From contig NZ_LQPM01000007.1 in NCBI RefSeq assembly GCF_002101815.1, forward strand, positions 310,001-374,000: a stretch of DNA of 64,000 bases, written 5' to 3'. This stretch comes from Mycobacterium paraense (GTDB lineage: Bacteria; Actinomycetota; Actinomycetes; Mycobacteriales; Mycobacteriaceae). Numbering within the stretch: position 1 is the first letter of the stretch; each line of letters begins with the position of its first letter. The notes under the pieces were generated by a model that was given only the letters and a program-made list of their open reading frames with translations, ran no database searches and was not told where the DNA came from. Position numbers and translations under genes: made by a program. Positions 53,641-62,522 of the stretch are shown here, one piece after another.

Positions 53641-55058
53641 CGAGTCTCCTGGCCGCTGTGCGCCCGAGCGCCCGATACCCGTCTACGCCAGTCGACGACG
53701 ACATAGGCGCAGCCACACAGCTGCGTCGCCAGGAACGCGTAACCCACCGCGCTGATGCCGATCACGGGCAGCAGGAACCACGAAATCACCACCGTTCCGA
53801 TGCCGATTCCGACCAGCAGCGATGCGGCGGCGACAAGCCGTGCTTCGGCGCGCAGCACCCCGACGTACACGTGCACCACCGCGTCCGGGATCGAGGCCAA
53901 CACGACCAGCCTCAGCAGCCCGACCGCATGGCCGCTGTAGGAATGACCGAAGGCCGACAACATCGTGCCACCCAGAACGAGGATCGCCACCAGGCCGGGC
54001 ACCATGATCGCGCCCATGATCTTGAACGCCGACCGGGCCAGCGCGCCGAGCTCTTCGGGCCGATGCATCCCCTCGGCGAACAAATTGTTCGAGAACGCGG
54101 GCGCGATGACGAGGAAGAGCGCCGCCAACATCCAGGTCGTGTAGAAGTAGGCGTTCTCGCTCGCAGAGAGTCGCACGGTCACGATCAGCGGGAGCAGATA
54201 CGTCAACAGCCCCGCGCCGAGTCCGATCAGTTGGTGGAGCGTGACGCGCGAACGAAACCCCCGAGCGGTCCGGATCAGGACCGAGAACCCGGGGGGTCGC
54301 GCAACGCCGATATGGCGGACGAGCAGCACCACACCGGTACCCAGGCCCACCGCGGCCGCAAGTCCCCATGCCCCGAGCAGGCGCACGGCATCCGGTCCGA
54401 AGGCGAGCGCCATGAGCCCGAGCAGGAGGACCTTCACGACGCCGACAGAAAAGTTGCGCGTGAACGCGTAATTCGCTTTGCGCTCGGCGAGAAAGACGCA
54501 GTCGAGCGTGGTGCCGACGGTCAGGGCGACGGTGCCGACCGCGAACGCCGCCGCGAAGCCCACGCCGCGCAGCGCCGCCAGTTCCGGGGAGATCAGCGGA
54601 AGCACCGCAACGCCGGCCGCACACAGCGCCGCGGCAAAGAACGTCACCGTCGCCATTCCCGCCCAGAACGTGGCAGACCACTGGGTGTGCTTATCCTGCC
54701 GAGGAAGCGACTGGATGAGCATCCCGCCGACGCCGAGGCAGGACAACATCAGCACGATGCTGGTGGTCGACGTGGCCGCGGCCGTCAGCCCGATTGTCGC
54801 GGGACTGTAGGAATGCGCTGCCAGCAGCCAGAACACGTACCCGAAGGCCGAGTTCACCACCTGAGTGGCGGTACTGAACACGCCGTTGCGGAGGAGCGAG
54901 TCGCTGCGGGCCCGGCCGACGAGTCCGCGCGCCCAGTCGATGCGCGCCCTCAGGTCCGGTCGCCGAGCCAACTCGGGCGCGCGCCATGGGTGCGGGAGTT
55001 CGAGGTGGCTGATCAGCGAATCCTTCGGGATGTCAGCGGATTGAGGGATCCCGGTCAT
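53637..55058 (-). CDS. Second Wzx-like polysaccharide flippase
   Basis: A 473-residue polytopic protein with about 12-14 helices. N-G-V-F-S-T-A-T-Q-V-V-N-S-A-F-G-Y-V-F-W lies at the first helix, and S-Y-S-P-A-T-I-G-L follows, as in MOP-superfamily oligosaccharide flippases. C-V-F-L-A-E-R-K-A-N-Y lies in a middle loop. It shares little sequence with the flippase at 2490-3980, so it probably moves another lipid-linked glycan. Its stop overlaps the ATG of the GT-C-like gene (ATGA). Confidence 0.82.
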   Translation of the reverse strand: MTGIPQSADIPKDSLISHLELPHPWRAPELARRPDLRARIDWARGLVGRARSDSLLRNGVFSTATQVVNSAFGYVFWLLAAHSYSPATIGLTAAATSTTSIVLMLSCLGVGGMLIQSLPRQDKHTQWSATFWAGMATVTFFAAALCAAGVAVLPLISPELAALRGVGFAAAFAVGTVALTVGTTLDCVFLAERKANYAFTRNFSVGVVKVLLLGLMALAFGPDAVRLLGAWGLAAAVGLGTGVVLLVRHIGVARPPGFSVLIRTARGFRSRVTLHQLIGLGAGLLTYLLPLIVTVRLSASENAYFYTTWMLAALFLVIAPAFSNNLFAEGMHRPEELGALARSAFKIMGAIMVPGLVAILVLGGTMLSAFGHSYSGHAVGLLRLVVLASIPDAVVHVYVGVLRAEARLVAAASLLVGIGIGTVVISWFLLPVIGISAVGYAFLATQLCGCAYVVVDWRRRVSGARAHSGQETR

Positions 55059-55203
55059 GAACCCTCACCCCCACCCCGGTTGTCCCGCCGGCACGCGGAG
55101 TGCGAGCGTGCGCGTATACCATTGATGCACCTCGACTCCTAGTTTGCATACTATTAGACGATAATTTAAGCAGATAGCCAACGTTTAGTTTAGGAAATGC
55201 GCG
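55059..55203. other. AT-rich divergent promoter region
   Basis: 145 bases between divergent genes. 55140-55195 is AT-rich (TTGCATACTATTAGACGATAATTTAAG) and probably holds promoters in both directions; GATAAT at 55160-55165 is a possible -10 but no -35 at normal spacing was found. Confidence 0.35.
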
Positions 55204-56502
55204 ATGCATCGGCATCCCGGAGACGATGCCCCGGGCGAGGTGGCGGATCCCGGGCCGCCACCCGGCCGGGCGCGGAGCGCGCTCGGTCCCGGCCGGTGGC
55301 GAAGCCCGGTCAGGGGCCCGTGGCTCACCTCGGTGTTCGGTTTGGTCCTGCTCATCGGGATCCCGATCGAATTCCTCACGGGGCTCGCGTCGTACGCCGC
55401 CTACAACCCCGGATTCCGCTCCAACGACCCGAACCCGAAGCACGGCTTGTTCGGGCTGTACCTGTTCGACTGGCTCACGTCGCCCGGTTGGGTCTACCGG
55501 CTCACCGAGGGCGTCCACGTCATGCTGGGTCTCGCGCTCGTGCCGGTGGTCCTCGCAAAGCTCTGGTCGGTGATGCCGAAGCTTTTCGCCTGGCCGCGCC
55601 GGCCCTCGGTGGCCCAGGTCCTCGAGCGGGCCAGCCTCATCCTCGTGGTCGGCGGCGTCGCGGTGGAGATGACCACCGGAATTCTGAACATCGACTACCT
55701 CACGACGATCAACTTCTACAGCGCCCACTTCTTCGGCGCCTGGGCTTTCATCGCCGGCTTCGTCGTCCACGTCTGCCTGAAATTCGGAGACATGTTGACC
55801 GCGCTGCGCTCCCGGCGGTTACGCACCGAGCTGCGGACCGGGCTGGCTGAGACGCGACCGGAGGAGGCGGACGACGGCCTCGTCCCCCTCGAGCCGGCCG
55901 CTCCCACGATCTCGCGGCGAGGGATCCTCGCCCTCGTCGGCGGCACGTCGCTCGTCGTGGTTCTGTCGAACGCCGGGGACACCATCGGCGGCTTCACGCG
56001 CCGGTTCGCCGTCTTCGGGACCCACTATCGGTCGAATGGCCCTGCAGGGAACGACTTCCCGGTGAATCACACGGCCGCCGCGCGGCGGATCGCCGCCTCG
56101 CAGACCGGGCCGGACTGGCGGCTGGTCGTCACGGGAACGCAACGGCTGTCGGTCAGCAGGACACAGCTGACCAGCATGCGGTTGACCAGCGCGGCCATGC
56201 CGATCGCCTGCACAGAAGGCTGGTCGACGACGCAGACCTGGACCGGTGTCCCCCTCGCCGACCTGGCCCGACTCGCCGGCATCGAACGGCCGGGTTCCGC
56301 CCGGATCGAGTCCCTCGACTCTTTGACGGTGATGCTCTCGGCCGTCCAAATCGGCGCTGCCGACGCGATGCTGGCTTTGCGCGTCAACGGAGCCGACCTC
56401 TCCCCCGATCACGGATTCCCGGCCAGGGTCATGGTTCCGGCAGCGCCCGGTACTCACAACTTGAAGTGGATCAAGCGGATCGCGTTCTCGGAGGCGAGCT
56501 GA
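55204..56502 (+). CDS. Cytochrome b-like membrane domain fused to molybdopterin oxidoreductase (Rv0218-like)
   Basis: A 432-residue protein. Residues about 40-210 hold four hydrophobic helices with histidines (E-G-V-H-V, S-A-H-F-F-G-A) as in b-type cytochromes. A linker and a further helix at about 240-260 are preceded by S-R-R-G-I-L, resembling an inner Tat-like signal. Residues about 290-432 are a sulfite oxidase-like molybdopterin domain: M-P-I-A-C-T-E-G-W-S holds the molybdenum cysteine, and G-F-P-A-R follows. It would pass electrons between outside substrate and membrane. M. tuberculosis Rv0218 has the same layout and is followed by the same kind of small membrane protein. Confidence 0.8.
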   Translation: MHRHPGDDAPGEVADPGPPPGRARSALGPGRWRSPVRGPWLTSVFGLVLLIGIPIEFLTGLASYAAYNPGFRSNDPNPKHGLFGLYLFDWLTSPGWVYRLTEGVHVMLGLALVPVVLAKLWSVMPKLFAWPRRPSVAQVLERASLILVVGGVAVEMTTGILNIDYLTTINFYSAHFFGAWAFIAGFVVHVCLKFGDMLTALRSRRLRTELRTGLAETRPEEADDGLVPLEPAAPTISRRGILALVGGTSLVVVLSNAGDTIGGFTRRFAVFGTHYRSNGPAGNDFPVNHTAAARRIAASQTGPDWRLVVTGTQRLSVSRTQLTSMRLTSAAMPIACTEGWSTTQTWTGVPLADLARLAGIERPGSARIESLDSLTVMLSAVQIGAADAMLALRVNGADLSPDHGFPARVMVPAAPGTHNLKWIKRIAFSEAS

Positions 56503-56503
56503 G

Positions 56504-57001
56504 ATGCAGTGGCTCCGCCACCGCTACGGGGCCGGCCCGCTGAATCTCGTCGGCCTGCTCGCCTGCTTCGCCGTCGCCGCCTACGCCGCGACGCGGGTGC
56601 TGCAGGAAGGAGGATGGGCCGCGGTATTCCTGTGGTTCATCTTGTGCGTCGTCGCCCACGACCTGATCGGTTGGCCGGTCTACGCGTGGGTCGACCGCAG
56701 ATTGCAACGCGCCGAAAGCCGGCAGGCCGCCACACGAGGGCTGCTGGTCCCGTGGATCAACCACGTCCGCGCTCCGGCCTTCATCTCGGGTGTGCTCTTC
56801 GCTATCGCGTTCCCGCTGATCTTCCGGCTGTCCGACGCGGACTACCAGGCGACCACCGGCTTCACGGAGGACGTCTACCTGTTCAACTGGGTCGGTGTCA
56901 GCGCGCTGCTGTTCGCGGTTTCCGGCGCGCTGTACGCGGGTCGGTGGGCGCTGGCTCGCCGGCGTCGCGGCGACGCAAGTTACAAACCGGCCATACAATA
57001 A
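56504..57001 (+). CDS. Small membrane protein (Rv0219-like)
   Basis: A 165-residue protein with four hydrophobic helices. H-D-L-I-G-W-P-V-Y-A-W-V-D lies between helices two and three, and W-I-N-H-V-R-A-P and Y-L-F-N-W-V-G-V follow. It begins one base after the stop of the molybdopterin protein and is probably its partner. M. tuberculosis Rv0219 follows Rv0218 in the same way. Function unknown. Confidence 0.75.
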   Translation: MQWLRHRYGAGPLNLVGLLACFAVAAYAATRVLQEGGWAAVFLWFILCVVAHDLIGWPVYAWVDRRLQRAESRQAATRGLLVPWINHVRAPAFISGVLFAIAFPLIFRLSDADYQATTGFTEDVYLFNWVGVSALLFAVSGALYAGRWALARRRRGDASYKPAIQ

Positions 57002-57159
57002 CCTGGCCTTGATACCGACTAAGAGTATAGATTTGTTCGGTGGGCGCGGGCACGGCCCGGCAGCTCGTGCAACAACCGAATAGACATCGCGTCAACTGTG
57101 GCAGCGGCCCCGCTCGATGCGGCACCAGCCGACGCCCTCTAGCTCAGAACCGGGGAACC

Positions 57160-59025
57160 ATGCCGGCGTCGACCGCCCGCGAGACGCGGGCACCCACCAC
57201 CGAGGAGGTCCGCGCGCGCGACGTTGCGGCCACCGGAGAGCGCCCGGGCGCGGCATTGCCAACGACCGAAGTGCCGACATTTTTCGGACCGCCTGACTCG
57301 CCATTGTTCGGCGTTATTCATCTGCCGATCGATAACCGGATCAGGGGCGGGGTGCTGATCTGCGGTCCGCTCGGAAAAGACGGAATGGACAGCGTCCGAT
57401 TACACCGGATTCTCGCGGACGGCCTGGCGCGCCGCGGATTCGCGGTGCTGCATTTCGACTATCTGGGTTCGGGGAATTCCGCATACAGCCAAGTCCGCGA
57501 CGACGCGGTGGCCAACTGGGTGGCCAGCGTGGGCCACGCGCTCGATTACCTGACACTGATCGGCGCCGAGTCAACGACGGTCATCGGCATCCGCGCCGGG
57601 TGCCTCATCCTCGACGAGTTCCTGACCCAATCCCACTCCGTCCAGCGCGTGGTTTACCTCGACCCCGCGGCAGCGGGAAGGCGCTATCTCCGGGAACACG
57701 CCGCGCTGTTCCGGCTGTCGGTGGGCGAAGATGCGGTGACGCCGGACGAAATGTCGATCGTCGGTGGGCGACTGACCGCCCATGCCGCCAGAGAGTTTGC
57801 CGCGCTGCGGATCCGCCCCGATCCCGTCGGCGCCCATCGCGTCGACAAGGTGCTTGTGGTGGGACGACCGGACGAGACCGACGAGCGCCTCACCGCCCTG
57901 GCGTCCGCCGAAGGGGTCCATTCGATCACCATTGGCGGGCTGCCGGAATGCGCCGGGCCGAGCCCGAGGGATTACACGTTGCCGATCCCGTTCGCCGCGG
58001 TCGATTCGATCACCGACTGGATCGACGGAAACGTCTGCACCCGCACACATCTCGCCGTGCCCCGATACCGGACAACGGTGACGATGCCGGCCGAAGGGCC
58101 CGACGGGGTCGACGTAGTCGAGACCATCGAACGCATCGAACCCAACGGTATATTCGCCATCCGCACGCGGCCCCCACACCGTAGTCCCGCGCCGACCAAG
58201 ACCGTGGTGTTCTTCGTGACAGGCCACGACTTGCACGTGGGACCCATCCGGGAGTGGGTCGAATTGTCGCGGCGGATTGCGGCGAGCGGCGCGCAGGCGT
58301 TGCGCTGGGACCCGGCGGGACAGGGCTTGTCGGGCCGGATCAACCGAGAGCCCTGGCGCAGCATCTATTCCACGGCCGACATCGCCGACTCGATAGCGGT
58401 GGCCCGGCATGCGGGCCGAAACGGCGGCGATCTCGAGGTCGTCGGCATCTGCTCCGGCTCGTGGTACGCCGCTCACGCCGCCCGCAAACTCGGCGCCCCG
58501 TCGGCGATCCTGGTCAACCTGGTGATGTGGAACTGGCGCGTGACCCCGTCGATGTTCATGCAGTGGATCGGCCGGGAAAGGGCGAGGCATGCCAACGCGG
58601 CCATCGAGACGGACGGCGGCGGTCCTGCGGAACCCAAGAAGTCGCGGCTGCGAGCGTTGCTCAACCCGGCTCGGGAGCCGGCCAAAACCCTTATGCACAA
58701 CCATTTCCCGCGAGCCGTGCTGCGCGTGTTGAGCTGGCTGGGTCTGGTGTGGCTGCCGGAGGTTGTCCTGACACCGCTTGCCCGCCGTGGCACAGACGTG
58801 ACGTTGATCGTTTCCCCCGAGGACGCGGAGCTGTTCGCCGCCCGGGGCGGTCGGAAGGCCCTTGACCGGCTGCGACGGGCGTCGCGCCCACCCCGCCTGA
58901 TCGCCGCACCCACCGGCGACCACGTCGCCCATCACCCGGCGATGCTCACGGCGATCCGCGCCGCTGTGCTGCCGGTGGAGGCGGTTCCCCCATCACAGGA
59001 TCACTCGTACCGGAACATCGGCTAG
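57160..59025 (+). CDS. Double alpha/beta-hydrolase protein with non-serine elbows
   Basis: A 621-residue protein with two alpha/beta-hydrolase domains. Domain 1 (about 45-285) has V-L-H-F-D-Y-L-G-S-G and the elbow V-I-G-I-R-A-G-C at 142-148, with Arg145 at the nucleophile place. Domain 2 (about 310-610) has L-R-W-D-P-A-G-Q-G-L-S-G and the elbow V-G-I-C-S-G-S at 428-434, with Cys431 at the nucleophile place. S-P-E-D and G-D-H-V-A-H-H follow as possible acid and histidine. GGGGAA before the ATG at 57160 decides the start. It may be a cysteine-type hydrolase/acyltransferase with a dead regulatory half. It is 158 bases after the Rv0219-like gene. Confidence 0.72.
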   Translation: MPASTARETRAPTTEEVRARDVAATGERPGAALPTTEVPTFFGPPDSPLFGVIHLPIDNRIRGGVLICGPLGKDGMDSVRLHRILADGLARRGFAVLHFDYLGSGNSAYSQVRDDAVANWVASVGHALDYLTLIGAESTTVIGIRAGCLILDEFLTQSHSVQRVVYLDPAAAGRRYLREHAALFRLSVGEDAVTPDEMSIVGGRLTAHAAREFAALRIRPDPVGAHRVDKVLVVGRPDETDERLTALASAEGVHSITIGGLPECAGPSPRDYTLPIPFAAVDSITDWIDGNVCTRTHLAVPRYRTTVTMPAEGPDGVDVVETIERIEPNGIFAIRTRPPHRSPAPTKTVVFFVTGHDLHVGPIREWVELSRRIAASGAQALRWDPAGQGLSGRINREPWRSIYSTADIADSIAVARHAGRNGGDLEVVGICSGSWYAAHAARKLGAPSAILVNLVMWNWRVTPSMFMQWIGRERARHANAAIETDGGGPAEPKKSRLRALLNPAREPAKTLMHNHFPRAVLRVLSWLGLVWLPEVVLTPLARRGTDVTLIVSPEDAELFAARGGRKALDRLRRASRPPRLIAAPTGDHVAHHPAMLTAIRAAVLPVEAVPPSQDHSYRNIG

Positions 59026-59038
59026 GGAAGTGCCGATC

Positions 59039-59458
59039 ATGGTTGTCGCACGGGGCCTCGCCGCAATGGCTGCCATCCTCGGGGGTTTGGCTCTCGGACT
59101 CGCTACTCCAGCGACCGCTTCCCCCGTGATGAGCGGCCACTACGTCGTGATCGTCAACAACGCCATCACCGGCCAAACCACCAGGGAAGACTGGTACTTC
59201 ACTCCCTGCGGTGACGGATGCGCCTCGGTTCAGCCCTGGGGCCATGCGCGGTTGGCCGACGGACAATGGTCGCTGGATACCACGAGCAATGCGCTGTGCC
59301 GCAATGACATTACGGTTTTCCAGGCCGAGGACGCCCACTATGTGTGGAATCCGAACACGCTCGCGGGCACAGTTCACCTCACCGGGAGAAGCACGGCCTG
59401 CGGCCGGCCCTTGGGGTACACGTTCGTCAACAGCGTGCAATTCAGCCCGGCGCCTTGA
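59039..59458 (+). CDS. Small secreted protein
   Basis: A 139-residue protein. The signal peptide ends near P-A-T-A-S-P. The mature part is about 110 residues with four cysteines (C-G-D-G-C, L-C-R, A-C-G) that could form two disulfides. W-Y-F-T-P-C-G-D-G-C and Y-V-W-N-P-N are its most distinctive motifs, as in a group of small mycobacterial secreted proteins of unknown role. The ATG at 59039 has GGGAAG nine bases upstream. It follows the double hydrolase by 13 bases and is probably co-transcribed with it. Confidence 0.75.
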   Translation: MVVARGLAAMAAILGGLALGLATPATASPVMSGHYVVIVNNAITGQTTREDWYFTPCGDGCASVQPWGHARLADGQWSLDTTSNALCRNDITVFQAEDAHYVWNPNTLAGTVHLTGRSTACGRPLGYTFVNSVQFSPAP

Positions 59459-59471
59459 CTTTCGAGCGCTC

Positions 59472-59888
59472 CTATTCGGAGTCGGCCTCTCGGCAGACCA
59501 CCAGGACGACGGCCATCGCGTGACATTCGGCGTGCGAAAGCGACAATGAGGAGCTGACCCAGCCCTGGTGCCGCGCCCGCTCGGCGACGGTTCCGCTCAG
59601 CCGAAGCTGCGGCAGTGGGCCGTCCAGTGTCACCTCGATCTCGCGCAGCGGAAAAGGCATGTCGGGTTCCGCGAATGCCTTGATCACCGCCTCCTTGGCC
59701 GCGAACCGGGCCGCCAGGCTGTGCACCCGGTTGCGGCCATTGCAGTCGCTGACCTCACCCGCCGTAAAGACTTTGCGCAGGTAGCGTTCGCCGAAAGCCG
59801 CCAGCGAATCGCGGACGTCACCAACGGCCACGACATCGCATCCGGCGCGTACGCCGGACCCGCCAACCCCGCCCGGCAAGGTCATCAT
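59472..59888 (-). CDS. AcpS-type 4'-phosphopantetheinyl transferase
   Basis: A 138-residue protein. G-C-D-V-V-A-V-G-D-V holds the metal-binding aspartate. Y-L-R-K-V-F-T-A-G-E and A-A-R-F-A-A-K-E-A-V-I-K-A-F are the AcpS core, with the metal-binding glutamate in the latter. S-L-S-H-A-E-C-H is the last family block. It moves phosphopantetheine from CoA to a carrier protein. It lies directly after the carrier gene, so it is probably dedicated to it; the main mycobacterial acpS is elsewhere. The start is uncertain: a GTG at 59939 would lie six bases after the carrier stop, but 59888 gives a more usual length. Confidence 0.82.
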   Translation of the reverse strand: MMTLPGGVGGSGVRAGCDVVAVGDVRDSLAAFGERYLRKVFTAGEVSDCNGRNRVHSLAARFAAKEAVIKAFAEPDMPFPLREIEVTLDGPLPQLRLSGTVAERARHQGWVSSSLSLSHAECHAMAVVLVVCREADSE

Positions 59889-59945
59889 GCGTTCGCCGTA
59901 ATCGTCGCCGCGGTAAGGGGATTCACTTCGGGCCCGCACACCGCG

Positions 59946-60191
59946 TCACGCCGACGACGTGACCAGGCCTTCGAGCACCTGCTCGATACTGCGGATGGAA
60001 GCAAACGTGGATTTTTTGAGCACCTCGTCGGGGAACTCGACGCCGAACGCATCCTCGAGCGCAAGCATGACGTCTACCGACGCGTGCGACGTCAGGCCGA
60101 GCTTGTAAAGGTCGGCCTGATCGTCCACCTCGCGTGGATCGACAGCCATACGGCCATGGGCGGCCAGCACCTCCCGGATCCGGTCCTGCAT
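59946..60191 (-). CDS. Free-standing acyl/peptidyl carrier protein
   Basis: An 81-residue carrier. The phosphopantetheine site is L-G-L-T-S-H-A-S with Ser35; the common D-S-L is changed to T-S-H. L-E-D-A-F-G-V-E-F-P-D is the helix II-III block of carriers. The ATG at 60191 has GAGGG eight bases upstream and gives normal carrier length; a GTG at 60224 is possible. It precedes its AcpS partner. It could receive an amino acid from the adenylating enzyme that begins at 62605, as DltC receives D-alanine from DltA; this is inference. Confidence 0.85.
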   Translation of the reverse strand: MQDRIREVLAAHGRMAVDPREVDDQADLYKLGLTSHASVDVMLALEDAFGVEFPDEVLKKSTFASIRSIEQVLEGLVTSSA

Positions 60192-60383
60192 CGCGCTCGC
60201 CCTCTCGTCTTCGCCGTAGGCCACCTATTAGCCAGGGTCGTAGTCTACCGCTGGAAAGGCGCCGTAATTGATGAACAGACTTTTAATCTGGGGATGCCTA
60301 TTCGACGGCGGAATCGATTGCCGTTTCCGGTCGTTGAAGCGCCCAGCAGTGGCGCTTAAACCGCTCGACATACTGTGGACGAC

Positions 60384-60998
60384 ATGTACATTCCCGCCCA
60401 TTTCGCCGCCGACGAACGGGCCGTCGACGACCTGCTCACTCACCACGGCGCCGCGGACCTGATCACTGCGACACCGGAGGGCATGGTCGCCACGACGCTG
60501 CCGTTCGTTTACGACCCGGAGATGAGGACGCTTCGCGGTCATATCGCCCGCGGCAACGACCAGTGGCGGCGCCCGGTGGTCGGCGAAGCACTGGTGATCA
60601 TGCGGGGACCGGACGCGTACGTCTCTCCGGCCTGGTATCCGAGCAAGGCCGAGCACGGGCGTGTGGTGCCCACGTGGAATTACGTCACCGCCCACGTCTA
60701 CGGGCGACTGGCGGTGCACGACGACCCGGCCTGGGTCGAACGGAATGTGCGTGAGCTGACCGAGCGTCACGAGGCCGGCCGACCGCAACCATGGTCCGTC
60801 GACGACGCGCCGCGACAGTTCATCGAGAGCCAATTGCGCGGCATCGTGGGAATGGAAGTGCGGATCAGCCGCATCGAGGCCAAGTTCAAGCTCAGCCAGA
60901 ACCGATCGGCCGCCGACGTCGACGGTGTGATCTCTGGGCTGATGGCCGGCGGACAAGAAGACGCCGCCCGAGCGGTCCAGCGAGCGCGAACGGGCTGA
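60384..60998 (+). CDS. PaiB-like FMN-binding protein
   Basis: A 204-residue protein of the PaiB/FMN-binding split-barrel family. It begins M-Y-I-P-A-H-F. L-P-F-V-Y-D-P, G-H-I-A-R-G-N-D-Q-W and V-S-P-A-W-Y-P-S-K follow, and V-P-T-W-N-Y is the hallmark. G-M-E-V-R-I-S-R-I-E-A-K-F-K-L-S-Q-N-R is the C-terminal family block. Members are called negative regulators of sporulation and degradative enzyme genes, but most are probably FMN enzymes. It is divergent from the carrier gene across 192 bases. Confidence 0.88.
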   Translation: MYIPAHFAADERAVDDLLTHHGAADLITATPEGMVATTLPFVYDPEMRTLRGHIARGNDQWRRPVVGEALVIMRGPDAYVSPAWYPSKAEHGRVVPTWNYVTAHVYGRLAVHDDPAWVERNVRELTERHEAGRPQPWSVDDAPRQFIESQLRGIVGMEVRISRIEAKFKLSQNRSAADVDGVISGLMAGGQEDAARAVQRARTG

Positions 60999-61069
60999 GT
61001 TCGATCGCGACCTTCGTCGGCGCTCGTTCGAGTATCGGGGCGGCCCCGGCCCCGATAGCATCCACGGGC

Positions 61070-61828
61070 ATGGCGCGAACTCCGATCGAGTTGAGGCGGG
61101 CTCTCGGCACCGCCGCGCGCCTTTGGTCCGCCCCGGCCCATCACACCGTGGAAGCGGAGTGGTGGACGGCCTTCAGCGGCGAGACCGGCGTCGACTACAA
61201 CGTCGCCTGCTGCCAATCGTCCTACAACGACGTGCTGGTCCACCACTGCCTCGAGCCGCTCCTCGACCTGAAGAAGCCCGGCATCATCATGCTCGCCGGA
61301 CCCGGCCTGGCCACCGCGCAGAAGCTGGTCGATGCCAGCTGGGTGGTGGTCGCGGCGCTGCCCCTCATGCTGCTCGAGGGCCGGAATCTGCCGGACGTGG
61401 ACGGGTCCGATGTGCGGGCGCTCACCAAAGATGACCTGCCCGAGGCGCGTTCCATACTGACCGACACCTACAGCATGTCCGACGCGGTCACCGCGGTGGC
61501 CGTCCCCGTCGCGGCCGTGGAGGACCCGACCCTGGGTGCGTGGGGGTTGTTCGACGGCGACCGCATGGTGTCCGTGCTCACCTCGGCCACCGAGGACGGG
61601 CTGGCGGTGGTGTGGTCCATGACCACCCGGCCGCAGGATCAAGGGAAGGGCTACGGGCGGCGGCTGCTGGTCACCGCCCTCCGTTCGCGGTTCGAAGCGG
61701 GGGCCGCCGAGGGATCGCTGCTGCAGTCGTCGGCGGAGGGCGAGCGCCTCTACCGCGGGCTGGGCTACGAGGTCGTCGAATACTGGCAGCTCTGGTCGCG
61801 GCCGCGCTGGATGATGGGCCGCGCCTGA
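61070..61828 (+). CDS. GNAT-family N-acetyltransferase
   Basis: A 252-residue protein. The first about 130 residues form a domain with cysteines (A-C-C-Q-S-S-Y-N-D) and no clear family. The last about 110 residues are a GNAT fold: V-W-S-M-T-T-R-P is strand four and P-Q-D-Q-G-K-G-Y-G-R-R-L is the acetyl-CoA loop. Y-R-G-L-G-Y-E-V is the usual C-terminal block. Substrate unknown. It is convergent with the cutinase gene, 15 bases away. Confidence 0.82.
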   Translation: MARTPIELRRALGTAARLWSAPAHHTVEAEWWTAFSGETGVDYNVACCQSSYNDVLVHHCLEPLLDLKKPGIIMLAGPGLATAQKLVDASWVVVAALPLMLLEGRNLPDVDGSDVRALTKDDLPEARSILTDTYSMSDAVTAVAVPVAAVEDPTLGAWGLFDGDRMVSVLTSATEDGLAVVWSMTTRPQDQGKGYGRRLLVTALRSRFEAGAAEGSLLQSSAEGERLYRGLGYEVVEYWQLWSRPRWMMGRA

Positions 61829-61843
61829 TCCGGATAGGTTGCG

Positions 61844-62521
61844 CTACAGCCGACCCGCGGCGAAAGCCGCGGCCTGGTTGACCATTCCGTTTTGCGCGTA
61901 GCCAACGTGCGCCGACGAATCCCCGCCGTTGGAGCAGATCGGGTCCCCCGGGTTGCACAAGTCGATGGCCTTGCCCCCGTACAGCGGGCTGGTCGCGCTC
62001 AGCGGCGCGCCCGATTTCGCCCACGGGTTCCCGAAGACGGCGACCGCGGCGACGTGGTGGGCCACCTCCGCCGGCATGGGCGCGGGGACGAAGCCCTGCG
62101 GTGGCGCACCGGCCCCGGTGATGAGGTCGATCACGGCGGCCCCGAGCGAATATCCGCCGAGCACCATCTTGGTGTCGGTGCAGTTCGCCGCCATGTACTC
62201 GACGTGCGCGCTCGCGTTTGCGGCGCCCGCGGAGGCGGAGCTACCCAACTCGTTGCTCCTGTTCGTCGCCGGGTAGTCAACCGCATACAGCCCGAGAGAT
62301 TTCCCGCTGACGTGCGATCGCAGCGAATCGACGAAAGCCTGTCCGATGAGGCCGGCACCGGGTGGATCATCGCTGCCGCGAGCAAACACCACCTCGACGT
62401 CGGGGCATGGGCCCGCGGCGGCGGTGAAAGTCGTACTCGCCGCTGCGTTCAACGCCGCCCAGGCGCCCAACAATGCGGCACCTAGGGAACGAGCGGCCCA
62501 GGTAGCGCTCACAGGATACAT
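61844..62521 (-). CDS. Secreted cutinase-like esterase (Culp family)
   Basis: A 225-residue serine hydrolase. The signal peptide spans residues about 1-35. The mature enzyme begins C-P-D-V-E-V-V-F-A-R-G-S. The nucleophile elbow is G-G-Y-S-L-G-A-A-V. D-L-C-N-P-G-D-P-I-C holds the acid and a disulfide cysteine, and S-A-H-V-G-Y holds the histidine. Mycobacterial cutinase-like proteins act on esters and lipids at the cell surface. The ATG at 62521 was chosen because the signal peptide then starts properly; an ATG 63 bases upstream would lie inside the divergent promoter region. Confidence 0.9.
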   Translation of the reverse strand: MYPVSATWAARSLGAALLGAWAALNAAASTTFTAAAGPCPDVEVVFARGSDDPPGAGLIGQAFVDSLRSHVSGKSLGLYAVDYPATNRSNELGSSASAGAANASAHVEYMAANCTDTKMVLGGYSLGAAVIDLITGAGAPPQGFVPAPMPAEVAHHVAAVAVFGNPWAKSGAPLSATSPLYGGKAIDLCNPGDPICSNGGDSSAHVGYAQNGMVNQAAAFAAGRL

Positions 62522-62522
62522 A

